Shown: positions 56,813-64,000 of the stretch, piece by piece
Layout of the letters: the number at the start of each line of letters is the position of its first letter
How positions within the stretch are numbered: position 1 is the first letter of the stretch
Source: [Streptosporangium] indianense
GTDB lineage: Bacteria > Actinomycetota > Actinomycetes > Streptomycetales > Streptomycetaceae
DNA length: 64,000 nucleotides
Assembly (NCBI RefSeq): GCF_021474405.1
Contig: NZ_JAKEIO010000006.1
Span: forward strand, 41,496-105,495
Reading direction: 5' to 3'
The notes under the pieces: generated by a model
What the model was told of the DNA's origin: nothing
Database searches by the model: none
Seen by the model: the letters and a program-made list of their open reading frames with translations, nothing else
Program-made: the position numbers and the translations under genes

Positions 56813-57505
56813 TTACGCGAAGGCGGGGGAGCACGGCGGTCCACGCCGTCCCAGGGAGTACGCGAGGATCCGCTCGCGGGCGGTGGGCGTGCGGTCCGCG
56901 GCTCGCGCCGGCAGGTGCCGCCCGGCCGGGGCCCGCTCCACCGCGACCGCGGCGACCGCCAGCAGCAGCGGCCGGAACGTGGTGGCCGTCACCGCCCGCA
57001 GCAGCTGGGCCAGGGCCCGCTCACCGCGGCGCAGCCAGACAGCGGCCACGAGCCCGACGCCGATGTGCGCGCCGAGCAGCAGCCAGGCCGTCGCCGGGTC
57101 GGCATGGGCGACCGCGACCGCGAGCCGGTCGCTGCCGGTGGCCCCCGCCATCCGGGCCAGGGGTGTGCCGACCTCCCCGCCGCACAGGACGTCCAGGCCG
57201 ACCGAGCGCAGGGGACCGGCGACCGGGCCGCCCGCCCGGCCGTAACAGGCGTGCTGGCCCGTGGTGAACACCGTGTCGGCGGCCAGTTCCAGCGGGATCA
57301 GCAGGGCCGCGATCCGCCCGAAGGAGCGCTCGCGGCCCGCCAGGGCGAACGCGATCACGAACACGGCGGCGGCGACCGCGGCCACCGTGCTCACCGGCAG
57401 CGGGGCCCCGGACAGCAGCACGTGCGACGCCGTGCTGAGCGTCACGACCACGGCCGTGAACAGCGCCGCGCGTACGGCTCTGAGCGGGATCCCGGATATG
57501 TCCAT
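56813..57505 (-). CDS. Hypothetical integral membrane protein
   Basis: This 230-residue protein has about five transmembrane helices (for example ALFTAVVVTLSTASHVLLSG, VSTVAAVAAAVFVIAFALAG, AWLLLGAHIGVGLVAAVWL). The loop TVFTTGQHACYGRAGGP has a Cys, and DVLCGGEVG another. I do not recognise the family. The start at 57505 (MDISGIPLRAV) is chosen by hydropathy; a GTG at 57526 would add seven residues, and neither has a good ribosome site. It lies upstream of the DsbA-like gene on the same strand. Confidence 0.75.
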   Translation of the reverse strand: MDISGIPLRAVRAALFTAVVVTLSTASHVLLSGAPLPVSTVAAVAAAVFVIAFALAGRERSFGRIAALLIPLELAADTVFTTGQHACYGRAGGPVAGPLRSVGLDVLCGGEVGTPLARMAGATGSDRLAVAVAHADPATAWLLLGAHIGVGLVAAVWLRRGERALAQLLRAVTATTFRPLLLAVAAVAVERAPAGRHLPARAADRTPTARERILAYSLGRRGPPCSPAFA

Positions 57506-57554
57506 AGCGATAGGAGAGTGTGTCACGTGGGCCGGTAAGGGACCCCTAAAGGAT

Positions 57555-57582
57555 GCCTGTGAGGGGCCTCGCCGTCACAGGC
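57555..57582 (-). terminator. Stem-loop overlapping the DUF2252 stop codon
   Basis: GCCTGTGA (57555-57562) and TCACAGGC (57575-57582) form an 8-bp stem; GAGG/CCTC inside the loop could extend it. Read leftward it is followed by ATCCTTTAG. It is likely the end of the DUF2252 transcript. Confidence 0.6.
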
Positions 57583-58903
57583 CCGGGATCCGTCCGTTGC
57601 GGAACAGGTCCACGAAGGTCTGGTGATCGGCACGGGCGCGGGCGCCGTAGGCGTGCGCGAAGTCGACCAGCAGCGGCGCGAAGCCCTCCTCGTCGGCCGC
57701 GATCGCCGCGTCGATGGCCCGCTCCGTGGAGAAGGGCACCAGGGACTCGCCGGACTGGTCGTCCGCCGCCGCGTGCATCGCGGCCGTCGCCCGGCCGAGG
57801 TCGGCCACCACCTGCGCGATCTCCTCCGGGTCGTCGATGTCGCCCCAGTCCAGGTCGACCGCGTACGGCGAGACCTCCGCGACCAGCTGGCCCGCGCCGT
57901 CCAGCTCGGTCCAGCCCAGCCACGGGTCGGCGTGCGCCTGGAGGGCCCGCTGGGAGATGACCGTGCGGTGCCCCTCGTGCTGGAAGTAGTCGCGGATCGC
58001 CCGATCCGTGATGTGCCGGGAGACCGCCGGGGTCTGGGCCTGCTTGATGTAGATCACGACATCGTTCTCCAGGGCGTCGCTGTGCCCCTCCAGCAGGATG
58101 TTGTACGACGGCAGCCCCGCCGAGCCGATGCCGATGCCGCGCCGGCCGACCACGTCCTTCACGCGGTAGGAGTCCGGGCGGGCCAGGGAGCTGTCCGGCA
58201 GCGTCTCCAGGTAGCCGTCGAAGGCGGCGAGGACCTTGTAGCGGGTGGCCGCGTCCAGCTCGACCGAGCCGCCCCCCGAAGCGAAGCGGCGCTCGAAGTC
58301 GCGGATCTCCGTCATCGACTCCAGCAGGCCGAAGCGGGTCAGCGAGCGGGCGACACGCAGCGCGTCCAGCAGCGGGCCCTGCGCCGTGTCCAGCGTGAAC
58401 GGCGGCACCTCGTCGCTCTTCGCGCCCGTCGCCAGGGCGTGGATCCGCCGCCGGTACGCGTTCGCGTACACCCGCACCAGCTCGCTGATCTGGTCGTCGC
58501 CGAGCGCCTTCGCGTAGCCGATCAGCGCGATGGAGGCGGCGAAGCGCTTCAGGTCCCAGGTGAAGGGGCCGACGTAGGCCTCGTCGAAGTCGTTGACGTT
58601 GAAGATCAGTCGGCCGTTGGCGTCCATGTAGGTGCCGAAGTTCTCCGCGTGCAGGTCGCCGTGGATCCACACGCGGGAGGTGCGCTCGTCCAGGTAGGGG
58701 CCCGGGAGAATGCCCTCGCGCTCCTGGTCGTGGTAGAAGAGGCACGCCGTCCCCCGGTAGAAGGCGAAGGCCGAGGCCGCCATCTTCCGGAACTTCACGC
58801 GGAACGCGGCCGGGTCGGCGGCCAGGAGCTCGCCGAACGCGGTGTCGAAGACGGCGAGGATCTCCTCACCGCGGTGCTCCTCGTCGAGCTGCGGGAACGA
58901 CAT
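57575..58903 (-). CDS. DUF2252 protein (kinase-like fold)
   Basis: This 442-residue protein belongs to DUF2252. It has kinase/phosphotransferase-like motifs: WIHGDLHAENFG (HGDLHAEN, 81-88), like the catalytic loop of aminoglycoside and choline kinases, and NVNDFDEAY with DFD (105-107) in place of DFG. The last third includes VDLDWGDIDDP and HAYGARARADHQ. The substrate is unknown. A strong AGGAGG precedes the ATG. It is divergent from dnaE, with 216 bases between. Confidence 0.9.
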   Translation of the reverse strand: MSFPQLDEEHRGEEILAVFDTAFGELLAADPAAFRVKFRKMAASAFAFYRGTACLFYHDQEREGILPGPYLDERTSRVWIHGDLHAENFGTYMDANGRLIFNVNDFDEAYVGPFTWDLKRFAASIALIGYAKALGDDQISELVRVYANAYRRRIHALATGAKSDEVPPFTLDTAQGPLLDALRVARSLTRFGLLESMTEIRDFERRFASGGGSVELDAATRYKVLAAFDGYLETLPDSSLARPDSYRVKDVVGRRGIGIGSAGLPSYNILLEGHSDALENDVVIYIKQAQTPAVSRHITDRAIRDYFQHEGHRTVISQRALQAHADPWLGWTELDGAGQLVAEVSPYAVDLDWGDIDDPEEIAQVVADLGRATAAMHAAADDQSGESLVPFSTERAIDAAIAADEEGFAPLLVDFAHAYGARARADHQTFVDLFRNGRIPGL

Positions 58904-59119
58904 CGCTGGGTGCCTCCTGGTACGTGCCTGTCGGGGTGGCTGGTCCGCCCCGATGCCTAACGTGCGGCGGCCCGCGGGAGTGCCCGCGGCCCTTGCCAGA
59001 AGGTACGCGGGTCAGGCCTCCGGGTGTCAGTGCCGAGGCATAGACTTCGACGCTGTCCCCCAGACTGTCCGCAGCCTGCCGGGACCGTCCGACCCCTGTT
59101 CTCCCTGGAGGCCGCAGCC

Positions 59120-62100
59120 GTGTCAAAGCCGCCGTTCACGCACCTGCACGTCCACACCCAGTATTCGCTGCTGGACGGTGCCGCGCGGCTGAAGGACATG
59201 TTCAACGCGTGCAACGAGATGGGCATGACGCACATCGCCATGTCCGACCACGGCAACCTCCACGGGGCGTACGACTTCTTCCACTCCGCGCAGAAGGCCG
59301 GGGTCACCCCGATCATCGGGATCGAGGCCTATGTCGCCCCCGAGTCCCGCCGCAACAAGCGCAAGATCCAGTGGGGCCAGCCGCACCAGAAGCGGGACGA
59401 CGTCTCCGGTTCCGGCGGTTACACCCACAAGACGATGTGGGCCGTGAACAGCACGGGTCTGCACAACCTCTTCCGGCTGTCCTCCGACGCGTACGCCGAG
59501 GGCTGGCTGCAGAAGTGGCCCCGGATGGACAAGGAGACCATCTCCCAGTGGTCCGAGGGGATCGTCGCCTCCACCGGCTGCCCCTCCGGCGAGGTCCAGA
59601 CCCGGCTGCGCCTCGGGCACTTCGACGAGGCCCTGAAGGCAGCGGCCGACTACCAGGACATCTTCGGCAAGGACCGCTACTTCCTGGAGCTGATGGACCA
59701 CGGCATCGACATCGAGCACCGGGTCCGCGACGGCCTCCTGGAGATCGGCAAGAAGCTCGGCATCCCCCCGCTGGTCACCAACGACTCGCACTACACCTAC
59801 GCGCACGAGGCGACCGCCCACGACGCCCTGCTGTGCATCCAGACCGGCAAGAACCTCTCCGACCCGGACCGCTTCAAGTTCGACGGCACTGGCTACTACC
59901 TGAAGTCCACGGACGAGATGTACGCCATCGACTCCTCGGACGCCTGGCAGGAGGGCTGCGCCAACACCCGCCTGATCGCCGAGATGGTCGACACCACGGG
60001 CATGTTCGAGAAGCGCGACCTCATGCCCAAGTTCGACATCCCGGAGGGCTACACCGAGGTCAGCTGGTTCCGCGAGGAGACCCTGCGCGGCATGCACCGC
60101 CGCTTCCCGGACGGCATCCCGGACGACCGCATGAAGCAGGTCGAGTACGAGATGGACACCATCATCTCGATGGGCTTCCCGGGCTACTTCCTCGTGGTCG
60201 CCGACTTCATCATGTGGGCCAAGAAGCAGGGCATCGCCGTCGGCCCCGGACGAGGCTCCGCGGCCGGCTCGATCGTCGCCTACGCCCTCGGCATCACCGA
60301 CCTCGACCCCATCCCGCACGGCCTGATCTTCGAGCGGTTCCTCAACCCCGAGCGCATCTCCATGCCCGATGTCGACATCGACTTCGACGAGCGCCGGCGC
60401 GTCGAGGTGATCCGGTACGTGACGGAGAAGTACGGCGCCGACAAGGTCGCCATGATCGGTACGTACGGCACCATCAAGGCCAAGAACGCGATCAAGGACT
60501 CCGCGCGCGTGCTGGGCTACCCGTACGCGATGGGCGACCGCATCACCAAGGCCATGCCCGCCGACGTCCTCGGCAAGGGCATCAACCTGGACGGCATCAC
60601 CAACCCCGAGCACCCCCGCTACTCGGAGGCGGGCGAGGTCCGGGCGATGTACGAGAACGAGCCGGACGTGAAGAAGGTCATCGACACCGCCAAGGGCGTC
60701 GAGGGCCTGGTCCGGCAGATGGGCGTGCACGCCGCCGGCGTGATCATGTCCAGCGAGACCATCACCGACCACGTGCCCGTCTGGGTCCGGCACACGGACA
60801 AGGTCACCATCACCCAGTGGGACTACCCGAGCTGCGAGTCGCTCGGCCTGCTCAAGATGGACTTCCTGGGCCTGCGCAACCTGACGATCATGGACGACGC
60901 CGTCAAGATGGTGAAGTCCAACAAGGGGATCGACATCGATCTCCTGAGCCTCCCGCTCGACGACCCCACGACCTTCGAACTGCTCCAGCGCGGCGACACC
61001 CTCGGCGTCTTCCAGTTCGACGGCGGCCCGATGCGCTCCCTGCTCCGGCTGATGAAGCCGGACAACTTCGAAGACATCTCCGCCGTGTCGGCCCTGTACC
61101 GCCCGGGCCCCATGGGCATGAACTCCCACACGAACTACGCGCTGCGCAAGAACGGGCAGCAGGAGATCACGCCCATCCACCCCGAGCTGGAGGAGCCCCT
61201 CAAGGAGGTCCTGGACGTCACCTACGGCCTGATCGTCTACCAGGAGCAGGTGCAGAAGGCCGCCCAGATCATCGCCGGTTACTCGCTCGGCGAGGCCGAC
61301 ATCCTCCGCCGCGTGATGGGCAAGAAGAAGCCCGAGGAGCTGGCGAAGAACTTCGTCCTCTTCCAGGAGGGCGCCCGCAAGAAGGGCTTCAGCGACGAGG
61401 CCATCCAGGCCCTGTGGGACGTGCTGGTCCCCTTCGCCGGCTACGCCTTCAACAAGGCGCACTCCGCCGCGTACGGACTCGTCTCGTACTGGACGGCGTA
61501 CCTCAAGGCGAACCACCCCGCCGAGTACATGGCCGCGCTGCTCACCTCCGTGAAGGACGACAAGGACAAGTCGGCCGTCTACCTCAACGAGTGCCGCCGC
61601 ATGGGGATCAAGGTGCTCCCGCCGGACGTCAACGAGTCGATGTCCAACTTCGCGGCGCAGGGCGACGACGTGATCCTCTTCGGCCTCTCCGCCGTGCGCA
61701 ACGTCGGCACCAACGTGGTCGAGTCGATCATCAGGTGCCGCACCTCCAAGGGGAAGTACGTCTCCTTCCCGGACTACCTCGACAAGGTGGAGGCGGTGGT
61801 CTGCAACAAGCGCACCACCGAGTCGCTGATCAAGGCCGGCGCCTTCGACGCCATGGGTCACACCCGCAAGGGCCTCACCGCGCACTACGAGCCGATGATC
61901 GACAACGTGGTCGCGGTCAAGCGCAAGGAGGCCGAGGGGCAGTTCGACCTCTTCGGCGGCATGGGCGAGGCAGAGACCAGCGAGCCGGGCTTCGGGCTCG
62001 ACGTGGAGTTCTCCCCCGACGAGTGGGACAAGACCTATCTGCTCGCCCAGGAGCGGGAGATGCTCGGTCTGTACGTCTCCGACCACCCGCTGTTCGGTCT

Positions 62101-62659
62101 GGAGCACATCCTGTCCGACAAGGCCGACGCGGGCATCTCCCAGCTGACCGGCGGTGACTACTCCGACGGCTCGGTGGTCACCATCGGCGGCATCATCTCC
62201 GGCCTCCAGCGCAAGATGACCAAGCAGGGCAACGCCTGGGCCATCGCCACCGTCGAGGACCTCGCCGGCTCGATCGAGTGCATGTTCTTCCCCGCGACCT
62301 ACCAGCTCGTCTCGACACAACTCGTCGAGGACGCCGTGGTCTTCGTCAAGGGCCGCCTCGACAAGCGCGAGGACATCCCGCGGCTCGTCGCGATGGAGCT
62401 GATGATCCCGGACCTGTCCAACGCGGGCACCAACGCGCCCGTGGTCCTCACCATCCCGGCCACCCGGGTCACCCCGCCGCTGGTCAGCCGCCTCGGCGAG
62501 GTCCTCAGCCACCACAAGGGCGACAGCGAGGTCCGGATCAAGCTCCAGGGGCCCACCAAGACGACCGTGCTGCGGCTGGACCGGCACCGGGTGAAGCCGG
62601 ACCCGGCGCTGTTCGGCGACCTGAAGGTGCTGCTCGGACCGTCCTGCCTGGCCGGGTGA
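59120..62659 (+). CDS. dnaE: DNA polymerase III alpha subunit
   Basis: DnaE is the replicative polymerase. The 1179-residue protein has an N-terminal PHP domain (HLHVHTQYSLLDGA, MSDHGNLHGAYDF), the palm with GPGRGSAAGSIVAYALGITD and the catalytic Asp in MPDVDIDFDERRR, the helix-hairpin-helix region and a C-terminal OB-fold (VVTIGGIISGLQRKMTKQG). The start is a GTG at 59120 with CTGGAGG upstream; the frame runs further but without a good start. TAGACT at 59041-59046 may be a -10 element. Confidence 0.96.
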   Translation: MSKPPFTHLHVHTQYSLLDGAARLKDMFNACNEMGMTHIAMSDHGNLHGAYDFFHSAQKAGVTPIIGIEAYVAPESRRNKRKIQWGQPHQKRDDVSGSGGYTHKTMWAVNSTGLHNLFRLSSDAYAEGWLQKWPRMDKETISQWSEGIVASTGCPSGEVQTRLRLGHFDEALKAAADYQDIFGKDRYFLELMDHGIDIEHRVRDGLLEIGKKLGIPPLVTNDSHYTYAHEATAHDALLCIQTGKNLSDPDRFKFDGTGYYLKSTDEMYAIDSSDAWQEGCANTRLIAEMVDTTGMFEKRDLMPKFDIPEGYTEVSWFREETLRGMHRRFPDGIPDDRMKQVEYEMDTIISMGFPGYFLVVADFIMWAKKQGIAVGPGRGSAAGSIVAYALGITDLDPIPHGLIFERFLNPERISMPDVDIDFDERRRVEVIRYVTEKYGADKVAMIGTYGTIKAKNAIKDSARVLGYPYAMGDRITKAMPADVLGKGINLDGITNPEHPRYSEAGEVRAMYENEPDVKKVIDTAKGVEGLVRQMGVHAAGVIMSSETITDHVPVWVRHTDKVTITQWDYPSCESLGLLKMDFLGLRNLTIMDDAVKMVKSNKGIDIDLLSLPLDDPTTFELLQRGDTLGVFQFDGGPMRSLLRLMKPDNFEDISAVSALYRPGPMGMNSHTNYALRKNGQQEITPIHPELEEPLKEVLDVTYGLIVYQEQVQKAAQIIAGYSLGEADILRRVMGKKKPEELAKNFVLFQEGARKKGFSDEAIQALWDVLVPFAGYAFNKAHSAAYGLVSYWTAYLKANHPAEYMAALLTSVKDDKDKSAVYLNECRRMGIKVLPPDVNESMSNFAAQGDDVILFGLSAVRNVGTNVVESIIRCRTSKGKYVSFPDYLDKVEAVVCNKRTTESLIKAGAFDAMGHTRKGLTAHYEPMIDNVVAVKRKEAEGQFDLFGGMGEAETSEPGFGLDVEFSPDEWDKTYLLAQEREMLGLYVSDHPLFGLEHILSDKADAGISQLTGGDYSDGSVVTIGGIISGLQRKMTKQGNAWAIATVEDLAGSIECMFFPATYQLVSTQLVEDAVVFVKGRLDKREDIPRLVAMELMIPDLSNAGTNAPVVLTIPATRVTPPLVSRLGEVLSHHKGDSEVRIKLQGPTKTTVLRLDRHRVKPDPALFGDLKVLLGPSCLAG

Positions 62660-62680
62660 GGCGGGGCTCTCGATGCGCTT

Positions 62681-62712
62681 GAGGGGCGTACCCGGGCCCG
62701 GGTACGCCCCTC
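62681..62712. terminator. Perfect 32-base palindrome after dnaE
   Basis: GAGGGGCGTACCCGGG (62681-62696) is followed at once by its reverse complement (62697-62712), giving a stem of about 14 bp with a small loop. It separates dnaE from the small convergent gene and should act on both. Confidence 0.9.
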
Positions 62713-62750
62713 GTGCATGTGCGTGGGCTCAACACCCCGTCACACCGGCG

Positions 62751-62915
62751 TCAGTTGTGGCCGAAGCTGCGCTTTCGCTTGGCCGACGCCATCTCGCCGG
62801 GGGTCGTCTCGACCTCGGGCTGGGGCTCGGTCTGCGAGGCGGGGCTGCGGTCGGCCCGCTGGCCACGCTCGGTCGGACGCTGCTGCTTACGGTCACGGTT
62901 CTTGTTCTTGGCCAT
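62751..62915 (-). CDS. Small basic protein of 54 residues
   Basis: This short gene starts at an ATG at 62915 preceded by AGGAGG at ideal spacing. The product begins MAKNKNRDRKQQRPTERGQR, continues with a Pro/Glu-rich middle (TEPQPEVETTPGE) and ends SAKRKRSFGHN. It is highly basic at both ends and has no membrane segment. Third codon positions are mostly G or C. It is convergent with dnaE. The function is unknown; nucleic acid or ribosome binding is possible. Confidence 0.8.
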   Translation of the reverse strand: MAKNKNRDRKQQRPTERGQRADRSPASQTEPQPEVETTPGEMASAKRKRSFGHN

Positions 62916-63136
62916 GGTGATGCCTCCTGTGGGGGACTAGGGGCCAGGGCCGGGACCAGATTCACACAGCCCGACAACGATCGCATGTCGGACAATTACC
63001 GTGCGTGACTGGGATGATCGCGGCGGGCGGCGCCGAAACGCCACGCCGAAGATCGAGTTCGGGCCGTTAACCTCCGCGCCGTCGGGCAGACTCGAAGCAA
63101 GCCCGAAGCAAACCTCCTGGGAAGAGGGTGAGTCGC

Positions 63137-64000
63137 GTGGACCGCTGCATCGTCCTGGTGGACGCTGGGTATCTGCTGGGAGCCGCGGCGAGTCTCCTCG
63201 CCGGGGAGCCCTCACGGTCCCGCATCTCAGTCGACCACACCGCCCTCATCCAGGGGCTGCGTGAGCGCGCCGAATCCGACACCCAGCAGCCGCTGCTGCG
63301 CATCTACTGGTTCGACGGCGCCCCCGACCGCGTCCCGCAGCCCGAGCACCGCAGACTGCGCGTGATGCCCCGGGTCACCGTCCGGCTCGGCGCCCTCACC
63401 CGCAGCGACGGCCGCTGGGCGCAGAAGGGCGTGGACGCCGCGATGCACGCCGAACTCACCGAACTGGCCCGCAACCGCGCCTGCTCCGACGTCGTCCTCG
63501 TCACCGGCGACGGCGATCTGCTGCCCGGCATGATGGCCGCCAAGGAGCACGGCGTCGCCGTCCACCTGTGGGCCGTCCAGGCCGCCGACGGCGACTACAA
63601 CCAGTCCGAGGACCTGGTCGCCGAAGCCGACGAGCGGCGCGTCCTGGACCGTACGTGGATCACCAAGGCCGTCCGCGCCAAGGACCACACCGGGGTGTGC
63701 GCACCGCAGCCCGCGCCCCGGCCCGAGATCGCCGCCATCCTCTCCGCGCCGCTGCCCGAATCCGCCCTCGGCGCCGCGACCGACCGGCCCGCCCCGCAGC
63801 CCCGGCACCAGGAGGCCGCCCCCGGGCAGAACGGCACCGAGGAGCGGGTGCCCGCCGCCAAAGGGGTCCCCACGCCCAAAGACCTGGCCGCCCTGCGCGC
63901 CCCCGGCCCCCGCCCGGGGTGTGGCGCGCGCCCCGCGGCCGACCGCGACAGGGCGACGAGCAGCACGACGAGCGCCACCAGCGCGGACCCAGTGCCGCGG
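63137..64000 (+). CDS. NYN (PIN-like) domain protein, 3' end cut by window edge
   Basis: The frame stays open to the right edge, giving 288 residues. The first 160 form a NYN/LabA-type domain: CIVLVDAGYLLGAAASLL with the first acidic residue, IYWFDGAPD, RWAQKGVDAAMHAEL, and VVLVTGDGDLLPGMMAAKE with the later Asp cluster, a potential RNase site. Then comes a Pro/Ala-rich linker with PTPKDLAALR. GAAGAGGGTGAG lies upstream of the GTG at 63137; the GTG at 63128 is the alternative. The 221 bases before it also hold the small gene's promoter. Confidence 0.85.
   Translation, partial: MDRCIVLVDAGYLLGAAASLLAGEPSRSRISVDHTALIQGLRERAESDTQQPLLRIYWFDGAPDRVPQPEHRRLRVMPRVTVRLGALTRSDGRWAQKGVDAAMHAELTELARNRACSDVVLVTGDGDLLPGMMAAKEHGVAVHLWAVQAADGDYNQSEDLVAEADERRVLDRTWITKAVRAKDHTGVCAPQPAPRPEIAAILSAPLPESALGAATDRPAPQPRHQEAAPGQNGTEERVPAAKGVPTPKDLAALRAPGPRPGCGARPAADRDRATSSTTSATSADPVPR

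Noticed and set aside
59123..62587. Leftward frame of 1154 codons opposite dnaE
   Set aside because: Its product is a Val/Leu/Asp/His/Gly-rich shadow without motifs; dnaE on the other strand is unmistakable.
63900..64000. Frameshift near the end of the NYN gene
   Set aside because: A second frame in the last 90 bases also looks plausible, but the main frame remains open with GC-rich third positions and the window ends before this can be decided.

Overview
The window is high-GC actinobacterial chromosome, almost certainly Streptomyces. Codon third positions are nearly always G or C, GTG starts are frequent, and several promoters look leaderless. The gene order rsmH-ftsL-ftsI-murE-murF-mraY-murD-ftsW-murG-ftsQ-ftsZ-ylmD-ylmE-sepF-ylmG-divIVA is the streptomycete division and cell wall (dcw) cluster. 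As is usual in that genus, murC is missing between murG and ftsQ. Nearly everything is conserved core genome: I see no phage, insertion sequence, CRISPR array, tRNA or rRNA.

Layout. 1-12,000: the end of endonuclease IV, a PASTA-domain Ser/Thr kinase, and a thiO-thiS-thiG operon read leftward behind a TPP riboswitch. Reading rightward are a flavoprotein reductase, an Rv2175c-type DNA-binding protein, thiE, metF and a membrane protein with a Tyr/Gln/Gly-rich tail; a CrtI-like oxidoreductase reads leftward. 12,300-16,000: a leftward cassette of a degenerate ABC ATPase, a YhgE/Pip-type membrane protein and a TetR repressor, with a probable TetR operator at the promoter. 16,100-18,400: a HEPN-domain protein, a methyltransferase and a DUF3040 membrane protein. 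18,550-24,200: a leftward MoxR-DUF58-transglutaminase module and a beta-carbonic anhydrase. 24,600-42,400: the dcw cluster, all rightward, closed by two strong hairpins. 42,560-46,020: ileS, leftward, behind a T-box leader. 46,300-52,100: a TraR/DksA zinc-finger protein with a histone-H1-like tail, lspA, an rluD-type pseudouridine synthase, a GNAT protein, a Na+/H+ antiporter and an SDR oxidoreductase. 52,170-58,900: mainly leftward genes (MscS channel, PhoD phosphatase, DsbA-like protein, a membrane protein, a DUF2252 protein) plus one rightward hydrolase. 59,100-64,000: dnaE, a small basic protein and a NYN-domain protein cut by the right edge.

How it fits together. The dcw genes make the lipid-linked peptidoglycan precursor and the septation machinery; ftsZ, sepF and divIVA link it to polar growth and sporulation. 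The PASTA kinase and the Rv2175c-like protein recall the mycobacterial PknL/Rv2175c pair, also near dcw in Mycobacterium. Thiamine genes are split between a riboswitch-controlled operon and a separate thiE. The less ordinary items are the ATPase with lost catalytic motifs and an acidic repeat tail, a five-copy degenerate tandem repeat carrying a leaderless promoter, a duplicated murE/murF junction, an Rx4H motif in the HEPN protein next to a methyltransferase, and several unexplained inverted repeats at promoters. Coordinates come from reading the sequence; family assignments come from recognised motifs and order, not from database searches.
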